DNA of 64,000 bases from Nocardiopsis gilva YIM 90087. Lineage in GTDB: Bacteria; Actinomycetota; Actinomycetes; Streptosporangiales; Streptosporangiaceae. The translations under genes and the position numbers were made by a program. The stretch lies in assembly GCF_002263495.1 (NCBI RefSeq), contig NZ_CP022753.1, positions 4,836,001-4,900,000 of the forward strand. Reading direction: 5' to 3'. Numbering within the stretch: the first letter of the stretch is position 1; each line of letters begins with the position of its first letter. The notes under the pieces are model-generated. The model saw nothing but the letters and a program-made list of their open reading frames with translations, did not search any database and had not been told where the DNA came from. Below, one piece after another: positions 63,279 through 64,000 of this stretch.

Positions 63279-64000
63279 TTAGCGGCCGACCTTCTTGCCC
63301 CGCGTGTGCCAGATCGAGATGACCGAGGGACGCGGGAAGCCCTGCCGGTCGGGCCAGGTGCTCTGCGGAGACTCCACGGTGCCGTCCTCACCAGGGTGCT
63401 GCGGCGCCAGGAACACCGTCAGGTTGTCCTCGGTGACGAACGGGCCGCAGCACTCGGCCCCGACCGGAACGGTGGCGAAGGTCTTGAGCTCGCCGCGGAA
63501 CCGTCCCTCCATCGGGACCGCGTGCAGACCGTCGTTGATGCCGAGCTTCGAGCCCTGGCCGTCCGTGGCGATCCACAGGTTGCCCTGGTCGTCGAAGGTG
63601 AGGTTGTCCGGCGCGGAGATCGGCGCCACCTTGGACTTGTCGAACCCGGCGAAGTAGGTGCTCTCGTCGTCGGGGTCACCGCAGACGAGCGGCACGCTCC
63701 ACGCGAACTTCTCCGCGCCCGCGTCGTTGCCCTGCTCGGTGATCTCCAGGACGTGCCCGAACTTGTTGGGGCCGCGCGGGTTGGGCTCGTCGGCCTGCCC
63801 CGGCTCGCGGGAGGTGTTGTTGGTCAGCGCGCAGTAGACCTTGCCGGTGACCGGGTTGGGTTCGAAGTCCTCCGGTCGGTCCATCTTGGTGGCACCCGCC
63901 GCGTCGGCGGCCAGCCGCGTGTGCACCAGGACCTCGGCGACGGTGAAGCCCTCGACGAAGCTCTCGGTGGCGTTGCACAGCGGGATCCACTGGCCGGAGC
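63279..64000 (-). CDS. PhoX/DUF839 family phosphatase-like protein, 5' end cut by window edge
   Basis: The minus-strand frame is open at the right edge and runs to 63279, giving the last 239 or so codons. It has KMDRPEDFEPNPVTGKVYCA, NNTSREPG, ISAPDNLTFDDQGNLWIATD and GAECCGPFVTEDNLTVF, then the end ISIWHTRGKKVGR. These are the PhoX/DUF839 beta-propeller phosphatase features, including the PEDFEPNP and DNLTFD metal-site blocks. PhoX enzymes are secreted, calcium/iron-dependent alkaline phosphatases. The start and signal peptide lie outside the window. Confidence 0.88.
   Translation of the reverse strand, partial: SGQWIPLCNATESFVEGFTVAEVLVHTRLAADAAGATKMDRPEDFEPNPVTGKVYCALTNNTSREPGQADEPNPRGPNKFGHVLEITEQGNDAGAEKFAWSVPLVCGDPDDESTYFAGFDKSKVAPISAPDNLTFDDQGNLWIATDGQGSKLGINDGLHAVPMEGRFRGELKTFATVPVGAECCGPFVTEDNLTVFLAPQHPGEDGTVESPQSTWPDRQGFPRPSVISIWHTRGKKVGR

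Overview
The window is chromosomal DNA from a high-GC Gram-positive actinomycete. The evidence is the strong G/C third-position bias, frequent GTG starts, PknB-type Ser/Thr kinases, an MftF (mycofactocin) glycosyltransferase beside an NDMA-dependent alcohol dehydrogenase, and a WXG100/EspC-like small protein beside a DUF1023 hydrolase. A Nocardiopsaceae-like host (Nocardiopsis/Streptomonospora) is my guess from overall flavour only. No rRNA, tRNA or CRISPR array was seen.

Layout. 0-12 kb: a helical protein cut by the left edge, then a compact metabolite-type cluster. On the minus strand it has an SbnA/cysteine-synthase-like PLP enzyme and a SAM methyltransferase. Divergently it has AzlC/AzlD, a FAD/NAD(P)-binding protein, an ATP-grasp ligase and an EamA exporter, followed by a MarR regulator translationally coupled to a PEP-utilising phosphotransferase. 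An ATGTCA-rich palindrome sits in the divergent promoter. 11.7-13.9 kb: an MmcQ/YjbR protein, a small tyrosine phosphatase, and an orphan immunity-like gene beside an IS5-type remnant.

13.9-27.7 kb (minus strand) is the most unusual block. Three tandem membrane Ser/Thr kinases with different external domains are followed by an OmpA-domain lipoprotein and then two large proteins, each carrying an Flp-type (class III) prepilin leader. One of these (472 aa) is of unknown function. The other (589 aa) ends in a Hint domain and a short C-terminal toxin-like domain, with a small immunity-like gene 24 bases downstream. A lipoprotein and two small membrane proteins lie between them. I infer a polymorphic toxin whose export or anchoring uses pilin-type leader processing.

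28-39 kb is a patchwork: a DUF3592 protein, a GNAT, a DUF6817 protein and two adjacent Fe(II)/2-oxoglutarate oxygenases of different families. These are followed by broken transposases, a duplicated scrap of the oxygenase gene, and two inverted IS630 copies bracketing a secreted DNase-I-fold protein. The two IS630 copies appear to differ only by seven single-base losses in G/C runs, so apparent decay of the second copy may be a sequence-quality artefact. A GlxA-type regulator and a cupin gene follow.

39-51 kb: a four-gene overlapping phospholipid operon (CDP-alcohol phosphotransferase, CdsA-like, PlsC-like, DedA-like), a GntR gene with three tiny coupled ORFs, an AT-richer type VII secretion-like cassette, a zinc-ribbon SDR, a lipoprotein and an RDD protein. 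52-58 kb: an oligopeptide ABC transporter operon (DppB, DppC, fused DppDF, binding protein). 58.5-64 kb: NDMA-dependent alcohol dehydrogenase, MftF, a Uma2 protein, an aldo/keto reductase, a 17-bp-arm palindrome with a strong terminator, and a PhoX-like protein cut by the right edge.
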